From Glandiceps talaboti (taxonomy: Eukaryota; Hemichordata; Enteropneusta; Spengelidae), in NCBI RefSeq assembly GCF_964340395.1, contig NC_135557.1, positions 6,099,716 to 6,163,715 on the forward strand: a DNA stretch of 64,000 nt, in the 5' to 3' direction. A model generated the notes under the pieces. It worked only from the letters and a program-made list of their open reading frames with translations, did no database searches and had not been told where the DNA came from. A program made the position numbers and the translations under genes. Position 1 is the first letter of the stretch. Each line of letters opens with the position of its first letter. Positions 40,027 through 52,990 of this stretch are shown here, piece after piece.

Positions 40027-40812
40027 TTAAACCCAGAATGTGTAAACATTTCTATGCTGGTGTCATGAATGTAAAATTACCGTGATTGGGTTTTACTAAT
40101 CTATGAAGAACATTCAATTACCATCTGTGAGTGCCTATAAGAAACGCAAGGTCGAAAAGTTTGAAAGTGTGATAAATAGAATGAGATGCGAAGCCTTCGA
40201 ATTCCAGACACTACTCTGAACCTTATAAACGGGGAAAACAGTCTTAAGCTTATATAAAGAAAACCCAACGACCAAACAGTGTATATCAACAGCCTATCAA
40301 ATCATCCTCCGACAGTAACCCGTCACCTCCCGAAAGTGATTGGCACTCGAATAGCTATGGCAAGCATTTCCTACTACTAGCATGGTATGGTTAATTCAAG
40401 AGTGTTAAAGCCAATATAGCAGATTATTTGTTGATCATATTGAGAGGCCTTTCCCTAAGGTATAACATTATATACAATCTTCAACAGAGGAAATGTAAAA
40501 AATCAGTTATAGCTGTTTGAGAAACTATGGCCAGTATCATAAAAGATCGTAACAAAAGAATCAGCCAAAACCAGAGAGTAAAATCATATATTTACTGATG
40601 ATGTTATTCCAACTCTGTGATGACATAATTCATGAAATCAGACGCGTACTTACAAATACACCACCACCAATCTTAATGCATTCAACAGCAATACTTTCGT
40701 CATACAAGATCATTGGATACATCCCCACAATCGCAACCACAAATCCAATTATCATGTTGAATACTCCGATCATCTTTAAAGGGATCACATCAGATGTCGC
40801 TGGCTGAGACAT
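36791..40812 (-). CDS. Gene A: four-transmembrane MS4A/CD20-like protein, 181 aa, five coding exons
   Basis: Exons at 40812-40654, 39407-39348, 38718-38599, 37630-37511 and 36877-36791 (minus strand) join to 181 codons with a stop. Every coding intron lies in phase 0 and each donor is GTAAGT, except GTATTA after exon 3. Residues ~14-36 form TM1 and ~48-66 TM2 (spanning the exon 1/2 junction). TM3 is exon 3, and TM4 is exon 4, followed by the basic HLKRKQ. The tail is acidic and Ser-rich (GGGEDDD, CSTPSPS). A short N-terminus, four helices with about one exon per helix and a cytoplasmic tail resemble the MS4A/CD20-like tetraspans, possibly plasma-membrane proteins. The family call rests on architecture and not on a signature motif. 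Two paralogues lie downstream of it in the cluster, on the same strand. Confidence 0.75.
37511..37630 (-). CDS. Gene A exon 4 (TM4 and basic stop-transfer), 40 codons
   Basis: RALHIVIVVMATIGVLANSS and VIVFVYISLHLKRKQ form TM4 with a basic cytoplasmic flank. Acceptor TTTTTCAACAG, donor GTAAGT. Its counterpart exists in gene C but not in gene B. Confidence 0.8.
38090..38215. repeat. Intronic duplicate, copy 1 (gene A intron 3)
   Basis: The ~125-bp block with GGAGGTGTTGAACAACAAGG and GTGAGAGTTATGTGCATCTA is repeated in direct orientation at 39825-39950 (intron 1 of gene A). A weaker relative is at 53285-53400 in gene B. Confidence 0.8.
38440..38516. repeat. (GTTT)/(GTTA) microsatellite
   Basis: A compound tetranucleotide tract in intron 3 of gene A. 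Confidence 0.9.
38599..38718 (-). CDS. Gene A exon 3 (TM3), 40 codons
   Basis: FIAAILFMVILPLIVGAVLL and the following VMSSISLS form TM3; TVTTDSEPAE then forms the loop before TM4. It ends at donor GTATTA. The exon is strongly conserved in genes B and C. Confidence 0.8.
39348..39407 (-). CDS. Gene A exon 2 (TM2 part), 20 codons
   Basis: CFFMGLNMSVYGVKLQYGGA, bounded by acceptor ATTCCTCAG and donor GTAAGT. The same exon occurs in gene B with one extra codon. Confidence 0.75.
39825..39950. repeat. Intronic duplicate, copy 2 (gene A intron 1)
   Basis: About 90% match to 38090-38215, and it runs straight into the (GT)n tract. Confidence 0.8.
39953..40023. repeat. (GT)n microsatellite, ~35 copies
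   Basis: Pure GT in intron 1 of gene A, directly after the intronic duplicate. Confidence 0.95.
40654..40812 (-). CDS. Gene A exon 1 (start codon and TM1)
   Basis: It begins MSQPATSDV; MIGVFNMIIGFVVAIVGMYP forms TM1. It ends in phase 0 at donor GTAAGT. The ATG sits in CAGCAAATATG; the same context (TAGCAAATATG) is kept in gene B, so a 5'-UTR splice acceptor just before the start codon is possible. Confidence 0.75.
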
Positions 40813-41675
40813 ATTTGCTGCATACGATGATAAATGATAAAGTTATTAGTAGTACAGACATTGGGTATTACATTGTATGTTAAGGGTAACCAAACAACCA
40901 TGGTCGTACGTCATTTTAGATTGATTACTTCAATCTCCTTTGATTTTAATATAGTACACAAATGGTTCATATATTTACGTCAGCAAAAAATCATCTATAT
41001 ATACTATGAATGGAATTATCATTCAGCTTGTGTTGAAAATTAGTTCATGAATATAATTACAAATGTTACCACTTTTATTTTCTGTTACTCTATTCATGTT
41101 GACAATCAAATTCCCCTATGATATGTAAAGCCTGGTTGGCATAAAAACTTAATTTTAACTTTTCATTGATATGTACCAGACACTAAAATTTCTTTCACAG
41201 ACAAATATTATAAACCAGATGTACACTGAATACCTCCGTGTCATGGCAAACATCACTTTTTTCATACACAGGTTAAACTATAATTACTATGGAATATTAC
41301 TCTATGAAAGTTTATGTAATTTAAAGCATGTGCACGCAAAGAATTTATTACTATCAGAAAATGATAATAAACATTTGCATTTTGTTATAACTATGACTAC
41401 GCCAAATCATATGAAACCTGACGCGTGCATTCTTAGTATACATGTACGTACTAATTGCCCAAAATCATTCATTTATGGAAATGATTCAACAGAAGTAAAA
41501 GCTATGTCAAAATACTTCACACGACAGCTGCGCATTGTTATGGTTGATATATGCACTAAATTATTCTGAAATTTGATGCATGCATTCTAATATGTACCAA
41601 AAATCGTTAATTATGCAAATTACTCATTAAAACTAAGAAAATGTGCCAAAATGCTTTACAGTGTTTGCTATGGTT

Positions 41676-42333
<658 letters not shown>

Positions 42334-42336
<3 letters not shown>

Positions 42337-44560
42337 CGAGGTGTGAATGCTTAAGTTATCGCTTAATCATTGCAGATCATTAGTTATTTGAATGAATAAT
42401 ATTTCTAATTAATTAATTAATTAATTAATTGATTAATTAGGCTTTAATTGATTAATTAGGCTTTATCTTAAGATTGATATTTCAAATTCAATATAATTTA
42501 GTATATAAATTAACTATGTGTATATTCTTTAAAGTTTAAAGATGTAGCGAATATTGTAATCAGTAATTTGAATGATTAATTATTTCCAGTTATTTTGCTT
42601 TATTTAATTAAAGAATGCTCACCCGAAATTCTTGAACATTAGGTACATATATCTACCATGACAAAGCACACATGTCCTAAAAGCCTGTTGACAAGTAATC
42701 CAGTTGTAATGAGTTATTTGCATATCTAGTGATTTTCTTAAGGAATTCACCAAATTTCAAATAATATGTCGACCGTATTTTTGCGCATATGTCCTTTGAG
42801 GTTAATTGAAAAAGCTTTTACTTTTAATGAATAATTTTACTGATTAATGATTTTCAGTATTTAATCATTTAGTTTATTATTTTTGTATATTCATCAACTG
42901 TAACTCTTACCCTATTAAGCATATTTACATACATGTAGTTTTTATTATAATTTACAGTGATAAATATTTGCATATTTGAGAATTGTCGCTAATTAGTTTA
43001 TATCTTAAGAATGCAAACTTCAAATGTAAAATAATTTTAAAAACGCCCACCGTGATCTCTCTGCTCCAACTTTGAATAAAAGCTTCCCATTATTACATGT
43101 GTGGTTGCCCATAAGATCGCATCTGCAGGCAATCATGCTGGAGGTTTTGTCTACATAACTTCATACCATCTCTTCACTTACTGTTTCAAAATTGAAAATC
43201 TTGTTTTTACTTTGTTCGGTAGTCCGAGCAGCCTAGGAAGTTGAAGGTGCCAATGCCAGTGAAACCATAAATATCGGCATTCTGCAGGTTCTAAATTTCC
43301 TAGTATATAAACTGTGAAATTTCACATTTACCAGCATGTCACCTGCAATGTTGAAGGTCGCACTAGTAAGTAATTTATACATCGCAGTGTAGACTCTGAC
43401 TGACATACTCTGACTCCAATGTGAAGACAGACAAAGTTGTTAACTAGTTTTTATTGACACTTACTTTAGATAACATTGTTGTTACGTTTGTTGTTGGATA
43501 TGACTATGTCGGTAAGCGTTTGATTCCGACACAATTTGCCCTTTTCTGGGTTTTTTTCATGGGCCACTCTGGTTTGCCCCTAAACATTGGTGATTTTAAA
43601 GATTTTAGTTCAATGTCTCTCCTCAAATCATGCCAGTTTGACCAAGTACCTTAGATACACAGCAGAGAACCACCGGTTCCAGTATGAGTAAACGACATAG
43701 TCATGTCTCTTCTCCAGGTAGTAAGCCAGGTACAAGTGATGGAAATGATGCACAACCCGCTAATCGCAACAAGACAACAGACGATGTTTCAAATGTGGTG
43801 GCTTGAAAAGTTAAATCGTCACATTTTAAAGGTGTAAAATTGGAATGATGACTTGAACACTTTGAGTGTATGAACATCCATACCAATGAAAACAGGAAGT
43901 ACTTAATAAATGGCAGTATTGACAGTGTATAGTGTCGATATTCTCGATTGAGAAGTCTGATTTCGCTTTGGAACGGGGAAAATTGGTTGAAAAACAAACA
44001 AACTTAAATCGAACACTCCATTTCGGTGACACATGTTCGAGCGAATTCAAAGACATATTTCACGAAACCAGCGGCGGCCAGTCTCTTGGTGAAAGCCTTC
44101 GGTATAACTAGTACTTGAATGGTGATAACAAAATAAGCAGAAATAAAAATAAAGATAAATATTGCCTATCTGATTGCCAAACGAACTGCCATTTTCACAG
44201 TTATTGCTACTACTAAATGGCGTAGGTTTGAATTTCGTTTATTATTTGCCGTGGAAACGGGTGTGCATATCCCGCGTATGTAGGGGATCACGAATGCTGA
44301 GTGAAGTCGAAGATGGCAAGAAATTTGCCGAAATTTTTAATACAAGCACGAAGTGTTGATCAAGTGATTGATTGATGCTGCTAGTTGGTATATTCCCTCC
44401 GAGTCGTCACTCAGAAGCCTTCACAATTACAAACAACTCATGCATTCGCCGCTTGTATACTAGAGGAAGTAGCATACAAGAACTAGATAAATCCAACTTA
44501 GAAAACAGATTGAAATTACTTTTTATCTACCCTCAATACGCCCGTCTTTCCATCCGCCCA
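42334..44560. other. Upstream of gene A: AT-rich, one coding-like remnant
   Basis: A (TTAA)-rich patch lies at 42408-42470. From 43686 the + strand reads KRHSHVSSPGSKPGTSDGND and then ~20 more polar codons before a stop at ~43807. The composition is like the low-complexity head of a LINE ORF1, but no diagnostic motif is present. Nothing else is recognised. Confidence 0.35.
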
Positions 44561-44578
44561 TCAGTCAGTAAATCAATT

Positions 44579-44625
44579 AACCAACCAACCAACCAACCAA
44601 CCGACCAACCAACCAACCAGTCAAC
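44579..44625. repeat. (CCAA)n microsatellite
   Basis: About 11 units with interruptions. Confidence 0.85.
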
Positions 44626-44823
44626 AAAGTCAAATTGATAACACGTCCGCCAATGATTACAATTTACATTCGTTCAATAAAGCATGACGTTTTGATCAAG
44701 TGATGGAATTATAATTTGAACTTATGGGTTGGTACATTAGGGGTAAAAGAGTACTGCTGGGTAGATAAGGTAGGTACTAGTAAGTAAGTAGATAGGTAGA
44801 TAAGTAGACTTATTATTGACTGA

Positions 44824-45023
<200 letters not shown>

Positions 45024-45189
45024 CAAAGAATCAAAGGGCCAAGTGGCCTAAGAATGACATAATTGTTGTAAATTTGTTCTAGGAAACCCCTTCTAAGTTT
45101 GAAATGAGTCACCCCATTTCTTTGAAAGTCAGAGAGGAGCCCTTAACTTTGTTAATTAAAAATTTCGGCATTATGCATTATTATGCATT

Positions 45190-45365
45190 TTTTTTCTGAA
45201 ATTTATTACAAATATCGGCTATTTTTATTACAATTGTCGTTCACAGTATTTATTACAAATGTCGTCAGTTTATTACAAATATCGGCAATTTATAAAAAAA
45301 AATGTGGCAATTTTATTACAAATTTCGATTTCTTACAAATTCCGGCAATTATTATAAATGTCGGT
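45190..45365. repeat. Degenerate short tandem repeat TTTATTACAAATATCGGC
   Basis: About seven irregular units of ~20-30 bp share TTATTACAAAT followed by (A/G/T)TCGGC or GTCG. No coding meaning is seen. Confidence 0.7.
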
Positions 45366-45519
45366 TGTACAGAGCTTTTCTGTGTTGAGAGGTGGGCATT
45401 TGAACATTTGATTTTTTGACAACTAACTTTCATTGGGACTTGCATTGAGAAATCACAGATGTAGAGCTAGATTTCTTGCATAAATCATGAAATTGCAAGA
45501 CTATACCCTTACGGAAGTC

Positions 45520-45770
45520 ATTCAGTTTAAATCTGGTACCTCGTTATTTTTGCCTGAATTGACCTTCATGATAAATGTTTACGTTTCCGACTTGATGACC
45601 GACTCTACATCTGAATCCAAGCCCATGCCCACTCAGTTCTGCTAAGGGAGCCACACAGCCAATCAGACAGCGTCATACTGCAGATGTTGCCAGCTTATTA
45701 GTCAGTAGTATTGAGTTAGAGTTCGATCGAGGCTCATGTTTATTTTGTAAATGACGTCGGAAACAAATTT
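45520..45770. repeat. Left arm of inverted repeat flanking the CRE satellite region
   Basis: It contains AAGCCCATGCCCACTCAGTT, GCCAATCA and GTTGCCAGCTTATTAGTCAG. The 50945-51235 region carries the same blocks in the same order on the opposite strand (for example CCCGTGCCCACTCAGTTCT and GTTGTCAGCTAAGTAGTAGT). Confidence 0.75.
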
Positions 45771-47062
45771 CCGCATTTGGTACGTTACAGTGTTTACAGG
45801 TTACAAAAACTGCGCCATAAATTTTGGATACATATACTTTTTAATTTATAAAAGGGGTGACTGCTTTGTGTGTCGTGGGTATAAGAACAGTAAAATGAGA
45901 AATATAGAAATATCCTATCATCTTATAAAAAAATAACTATGTGTGCATTTCTTGAACCACTATTTATAATGTACTAACATAATTATAAATCTGTCTTTGC
46001 TCTTCATATATTGAATAGTTCATTTATGCTTCTGCCAATGAAATGGTGTCTTCCGAAATACTTCCCACTTTAGGTCGGCCATTCCTTGTTACATGGCGGC
46101 AGATTTATACTTTATTTGCCAGCAAATAGTGTGTGCTCTGTGTGCACGTAACACCAGTTTTTATCAAATTCAAATCTCGTATAGTGGTAGAACTCGCCAG
46201 ATATACACCACAGAATAACTTGAGAGCTACAGTCCACGCATGATAACCCTAAATCAAAATCACCTAAGCCGTGAACTTACCGTAATGGTTATTTGGGACA
46301 CATCCACCCAGCACCCTTCCCTTAAAATACATCTATTAAGTGAGTTGGAAGTAATCTTGTAAGCAGTGAGTCAAATTTGCCATGCATGTTTGCAATGATG
46401 CTTCGCTTCTCACTGGTTTGTGAGAAAAGTGAAGCAAGCAAAATGTAGTAGATCGTAATGTAGACAAAAAAAATGCATGACTTCTTTGTTTTTCCATGCC
46501 CACCGTTAGTTTGTTATTTGTCGTATTAATCTAGTTCCTAACGACTATATTCAGATGTAACACAACATTATCTTCATGCATTATCTCGTGAACAGTTGAC
46601 TTCGGCACCGCAACAATTCTGAAATTGTTCTTGCGCTAAATGTATTTTCAACAACATACAAATTTTACTACAACTCAATAATCTTCTCCCGTGTATCTAA
46701 ATCAGTCAATTTTGACATCGTTTTGCCGTATACAACTTCAATATACAGTATTGAACTTTTACATGGTATGGCTGATGATTGAAATACTATTTTACTGTAC
46801 TATATCTCTGCTATCTCTAATTTGGACGTGCATGGTCTGAGAACCGCGTAAACGTTACGAAATTGCATTGTTGGTACACCACTCATAATAACAATATTTG
46901 TTGCCGTCTTCATCAGTGTTTTTATTTATATACATCGATGGTGTTGAATGAAGACAAACATGAGCAAACTTGTCAAAGAGCGAAAGTTGTGTATATTATT
47001 ATTAATACAAATATGTTTACTCCAACTTATAACCTGTACATCATCCATAAAATGTTTTCTTT
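45771..47062. other. Unique sequence between inverted-repeat arm and satellite
   Basis: No gene, exon or RNA is recognised. Confidence 0.4.
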
Positions 47063-50000
47063 TGGACTCTTATACATCATTTTATGACGTCACTCGTACG
47101 TAGTGCTACACCACTGTTCTTATACATCATTTTATGACGTCACTCGTACGTGGTGCTACACCACTGTTCTTGTACATCATTTTATGAAGTCACTCGTACG
47201 TAGTGCTACACCACTGTTCTTATACATCATTTTATGACGTCACTCGTACGTAGTGCTACACCACTGTTCTTATACATCATTTTATGACGTCACTCGTACG
47301 TAGTGCTACACCACTGTTCTTATACATAATTTTATGACGTCACTCATACGTGGTGCTACACCACTGTTCTTGTACATAATTTTATGACGTCACTCGTACG
47401 TGGTGCTACACCACTGTTCTTATACATCATTTTATGGCGTCTCTCGTACGTAGTGCTACACCACTGTCCTTGTACATCATTTTATGACGTCACTCGTACG
47501 TAGTGCTACACCACTGTTCTTATACATCATTTTATGACGTCACTCGTACGTAGTGCTACACCACTGTTCTTATACATCATTTTATGATGTCACACATGGT
47601 GCTACACCGCTGTTCTTATCCATCATTTTATCACGTCACTCGTACGTAGTGCTACACCACTGTTCTTGTACATCATTTTATGACGTCACTCGTACGTAGT
47701 GCTACACCACTGTTCTTATACATCATTTTATGACGTCACTCGTACGTGGTGCTACACCACTGTTCTAATCCATCATTTTATGGCGTCACTCGTACGTAGT
47801 GCTACACCACTGTTCTTGTACATCATTTTATGACGTCACTCGTACGTAGTGATACACCACTGTTCTTATACATCATTTTATGACGTCACTCGTACGTGGT
47901 GCTGTGCTACACCACTGTTCTTATCCATCATTTTATGACGTCACTCATATGTGGTGCTACACCGCTGTTCTTATCCATCATTTTATCACGTCACTCGTAC
48001 GTAGTGCTACACCACTGTTCTTATCCATCATTTTATGACGCCACTCGTAAGTGGTGCTACACCGCTTTTCTTATACACCATTTTATCATGTCAGTCGTAC
48101 GTAGTGCTACACCACTGTTCTTATCCATCATTTTATGACGTCACTCGTACGTAGTGCTACACCACTGTTCTTATGCATCATTTTATCACGTCACCCGTAC
48201 GTAGTGCTACACCACTGTTCTTATACATCATTTTATGAAGTCACTCGTACGTAGTGCTACACCACTGTTCTTATACATCATTTTATGACGTCACACGTGG
48301 TGCTACACCGCTGTTCTTATCCATCATTTTATCACGTCACTCGTACGTAGTGCTACACCACTGTTCTTGTACATCATTTTATGACGTCACTCGTACGTAG
48401 TGCTACACCACTGTTCTTATACATCATTTTATGACGTCACTCGTACGTGGTGCTACACCACTGTTCTTATCCATCATTTTATGGCGTCACTCGTACGTAG
48501 TGCTACACCACTGTTCTTGTACATCATTTTATGACGTCACTTGTACGTAGTGATACACCACTGTTCTTATACATCATTTTATGATGTCACTCGTACGTGG
48601 TGCTGTGCTACACCACTGTTCTTATCCATCATTTTATGACGTCACTCATACGTGGTGCTACACCGCTGTTCTTATCCATCATTTTATCACGTCACTCGTA
48701 CGTAGTGCTACACCACTGTTCTTATCCATCATTTTATGACGTCACTCGTAAGTGGTGCTACACCGCTGTTCTTACACATCATTTTATCACGTCAATCGTA
48801 CGTGGTGCTACACCACTGTTCTTATACATCATTTTATCACATCACTCGTACGTGGTGCTACACCACTGTTCTTACACATCATTTTATCACGTCACTCGTA
48901 CATGGTGCTACACCACTGTTCTCATACATGATTTTATCAAGTCACTCGTACGTGGTGCTACACCACTGTTCTCATACATGATTTTATGATGTCACACATG
49001 GTGCTACACCGCTGTTCTTATCCATCATTTTATCACGTCACTCGTACGTAGTGCTACACCACTGTTCTTGTACATCATTTTATGACGTCACTCGTACGTA
49101 GTGCTACACCACTGTTCTTATACATCATTTTATGACGTCACTCGTACGTGGTGCTACACCACTGTTCTAATCCATCATTTTATGGCGTCACTCGTACGTA
49201 GTGCTACACCACTGTTCTTGTACATCATTTTATGACGTCACTCGTACGTAGTGATACACCACTGTTCTTATACATCATTTTATGACGTCACTCGTACGTG
49301 GTGCTGTGCTACACCACTGTTCTTATCCATCATTTTATGACGTCACTCATATGTGGTGCTACACCGCTGTTCTTATCCATCATTTTATCACGTCACTCGT
49401 ACGTAGTGCTACACCACTGTTCTTATCCATCATTTTATGACGCCACTCGTAAGTGGTGCTACACCGCTTTTCTTATACACCATTTTATCATGTCAGTCGT
49501 ACGTAGTGCTACACCACTGTTCTTATCCATCATTTTATGACGTCACTCGTACGTAGTGCTACACCACTGTTCTTATGCATCATTTTATCACGTCACCCGT
49601 ACGTAGTGCTACACCACTGTTCTTATACATCATTTTATGAAGTCACTCGTACGTAGTGCTACACCACTGTTCTTATACATCATTTTATGACGTCACACGT
49701 GGTGCTACACCGCTGTTCTTATCCATCATTTTATCACGTCACTCGTACGTAGTGCTACACCACTGTTCTTGTACATCATTTTATGACGTCACTCGTACGT
49801 AGTGCTACACCACTGTTCTTATACATCATTTTATGACGTCACTCGTACGTGGTGCTACACCACTGTTCTTATCCATCATTTTATGGCGTCACTCGTACGT
49901 AGTGCTACACCACTGTTCTTGTACATCATTTTATGACGTCACTCGTACGTAGTGATACACCACTGTTCTTATACATCATTTTATGATGTCACTCGTACGT

Positions 50001-50925
50001 GGTGCTGTGCTACACCACTGTTCTTATCCATCATTTTATGACGTCACTCATACGTGGTGCTACACCGCTGTTCTTATCCATCATTTTATCACGTCACTCG
50101 TACGTAGTGCTACACCACTGTTCTTATCCATCATTTTATGACGTCACTCGTAAGTGGTGCTACACCGCTGTTCTTACACATCATTTTATCACGTCAATCG
50201 TACGTGGTGCTACACCACTGTTCTTATACATCATTTTATCACGTCACTCGTACGTGGTGCTACACCACTGTTCTTACACATCATTTTATCACGTCACTCG
50301 TACATGGTGCTACACCACTGTTCTTATCCATCATTTTATCAAGTCACTCGTACGTGGTGCTACACCACTGTTCTTATACATCATTTTATCACGTCACTCG
50401 TACGTAGTGCTACACCACTGTTCTTATACATCATTTTATGACGTCACTCGTACGTAGTGCTACACCACTGTTCTTACACATCATTTTATCACGTCATTCA
50501 TACGTGGTGCTACACCACTGTTCTCATACATCATTTTATCACGTCAATCGTACGTGGTGCTACACCACTGTTCTTATACATCATTTTATGACGTCACTCG
50601 TACGTAGTCCTACACCACTGTTCTTGTACATCATTTTATCACGTCACTCGTACGTAGTGCTACACCACTGTTCTTGTACATCATTTTATGATGTCACACG
50701 TGGTGCTACACCACTGTTCTTATACATCATTTTATGACGTCACCCGTACGTAGTGCTACACCACTGTTCTTGTACATCATTTTATGACGTCACTCGTACG
50801 TGGTGCTACACCACTGTTCTCATACATCATTTTATCACGTCACTCGTACGTGGTGCTACACCACTGTTCTCATACATCATTTTATGACGTCACTCGTACG
50901 TGGTGCTACACCACTGTTCTTATTA
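47063..50925. repeat. 50-bp satellite with CRE palindromes, ~77 units
   Basis: Head-to-tail 50-bp units have the core TTTTATGACGTCACTCGTAC followed by GTAGTGCTACACCACTGTTC. Most units contain the full CREB/ATF site TGACGTCA; others carry TCACGTCA, TGATGTCA or TGGCGTCA. Each unit also holds CGTACG or TACGTA. Short variant units (GTCACACATGG or GTCACACGTGG) recur at ~47587, 48288, 48989 and 49690, and a CTGTG insertion recurs at 47896, 48597, 49298 and 49999, both exactly 701 bp apart. Copies 1 and 3, and copies 2 and 4, match best, so the block is a 1402-bp dimer present twice. Open frames through it are repeat artefacts. Confidence 0.95.
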
Positions 50926-50944
50926 ACAAGAAAGTCAGTACGTA

Positions 50945-51235
50945 TGTATCAGCGGCGACATCGATTACAATATAAGCATGTGTCTCGGTAATTGTCGACC
51001 GAACTCTTGATATTACTACTACTTAGCTGACAACACCAGTAGCTTGTCGTCAAGGGGAATTCCTGCGATGCCTGTAATTCAATCCTCCAATGCTAATGTG
51101 AGGTCGTTTTTGATTGGCTACCGGCATGGGTGAGCTAGAACTGAGTGGGCACGGGCTTGGGTTCTGAAGTAGAGGCAGCCATCACGACAAAAACATAAAC
51201 ATGTATCAGGAAGGTCCATTCAAGCAAAACTAATA
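50945..51235. repeat. Right arm of inverted repeat flanking the satellite
   Basis: The complementary partner of 45520-45770. It abuts the last satellite unit almost directly. Confidence 0.75.
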
Positions 51236-52026
51236 GTTAAATCAACATTTTCTGGATGTGCACTTTGTTACGGTTGATATATGTAGCGAATCATATACAT
51301 ACTTAATTTATCTTCTAATTACTGAATACTGAATTATACAACTGACTAATTAAACAAGTCAACAAACTCTTACCATGTGTGCTTTGTTATGGTTAATATA
51401 TGTATCAAATTATATAGCATTTGAAGCGCAAACACATTAGATGGATGTTGATAACTGCAAATTGTTTCTAATACCTCATCAATATCCATAAGTTTATAGC
51501 CATTACCCTAAAAATAATTGTACAAAACATCATCCGAATTGAGTTAGCCATTTTTGAGGAGAAGATGACAGTGCAGACGACAGACAGACAGACCGACAGA
51601 CCGGCAACAATTACTAAAACATAACATCTCCATATACGACAGTTAACAGAACAGTAGCTACTACTCAAACTATAGACTCAAATAATTATTCACATTATCC
51701 ACCTCCCTAAGTTGCAAAATAACGTGTAATACTGCATGAAATACATTTTGACTATTTGTACTAGGTATGAATGTAAATACATTGCAGACTTTACTTTTTG
51801 AAAGCGCCTACAAATGTATTGGCAAAAGAAGGGCGAAAACAGTCACAATTCGACACCAGCCACATACAACCCAGGGGCAAATAGCGTCAACGCTGAATCC
51901 AGGAGATTGGGAAATATGGATTTTTAGATAAGCCTTTTTTAAAGAAATGCAGTACAGAGGCCACGAGGCATTTAGTATTACGACATACAATATTCCAGAC
52001 GGTGAGGTCGTACTGCTCTATAATTC
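51236..52026. other. Downstream flank of gene B
   Basis: The TTTGTTA(C/T)GGTT(G/A)ATATATGTA block occurs at ~51265 and ~51384 as a ~119-bp tandem duplication; short GACAGACAGACC repeats lie near 51580. The decayed remainder of the gene B tail exon (a relic of the STPSPSRIF segment) is readable at ~51980-52015. Confidence 0.5.
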
Positions 52027-52062
52027 TCAATTGTCATGATCTTCACTTTCATCAGCACCAAC
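52027..52062 (-). pseudogene. Gene B tail exon with premature stop
   Basis: It reads VGADESEDHDN then TGA at 52029-52027. In genes A and C the frame continues through NS.SECSTPSPSRIF.MS. Beyond the stop the homologous bases are still visible but contain an extra stop and an indel. Confidence 0.75.
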
Positions 52063-52949
52063 CTAAACAGACAAAATCATAGCATTTATTTAAAATTGAT
52101 AATCACTGGTTTCACTACATACATGAGGCTTAAACACTCACACAAAATACATTTGCCCGCACGTTTTACTGGGAACTTCCAGTATACGCCCAAAGCGGAA
52201 TGACTGTAAAGTGATATGATACAGTTTATCTCACTTCGAATACATAAAGATGTTGTTAAATTCGTTATTTATGTTACGATTCCTAGCATGCACACTTGAA
52301 TTGGTAGCTCATTAGAGTGATTGTACTTAACTCTGACTCCTCGCTAGTATGTCTCTATTGTACGCTGTCTCAACTTTGAATACAAACGTGTCCAGTTAAA
52401 AATTGTTACTTTTTGCAGTGTAGCGAATCAAAGAATTTTATGTGTGGGAACGTGCAAAAGAAGTGCGCACATGCACTGTGCATTTTCCGCGAGTAACAGC
52501 AGTCTTGAAAGTCTCCTTCGCTTGAAGACAGCAAGTCACAATAATGTCAGAGAATGTAACTCAAAAAAAAAATGACCAGCAGTCTATTTTGACATTTATC
52601 AGAAAACAGACAGGGTAAGGATACCGTTTTGTATCACGTCAAAGGATAATTTACATCTTGTTCCTGATATTAAATCATTTAGTGATAAAACGGCAGATCT
52701 CGTTTTGGAATATTTGGCCCTGAAAAACTGTAGGTACGCAGTTTAAGATCCACTCTTTGGAGAACCACTTGAAACTCTGTAGTCTGGTTTGGTAGTAATG
52801 TAAAGTTGGGTGCAACATTACTGGAGCAATCTTAAATATGTTTTGTGCACCTAGCAGAAGAAAGTAAATAAATAAATAACTTTTTGAAGAAGTGAATTCA
52901 GGTCATATAAGTATAAGTATTGTTGGCATATTTTTGTCAACATTTGACG

Positions 52950-52951
<2 letters not shown>

Positions 52952-52986
<35 letters not shown>
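52952..52986. repeat. (AT)n microsatellite
   Basis: About 17 copies, close to the place where exon 4 of gene B is missing. Confidence 0.95.

Positions 52987-52990
<4 letters not shown>

Noticed and set aside
41171-41569. 132-codon open frame upstream of gene A
   Set aside because: No motif, no similarity to the four-TM family and no splice context, so I could not support it as a gene.
44174-44638. Two short forward open frames before the (CCAA)n tract
   Set aside because: No recognisable domain; the second ends in microsatellite translation.
47063-50925. CRISPR-like array
   Set aside because: Head-to-tail 50-bp units with no spacer sequences and higher-order structure: a satellite.
47896-50991. 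Open frames with HHCSYTSFYHVTRTWCYTT-type repeats
   Set aside because: They are read-through of the 50-bp satellite in several frames, not a repeat protein.
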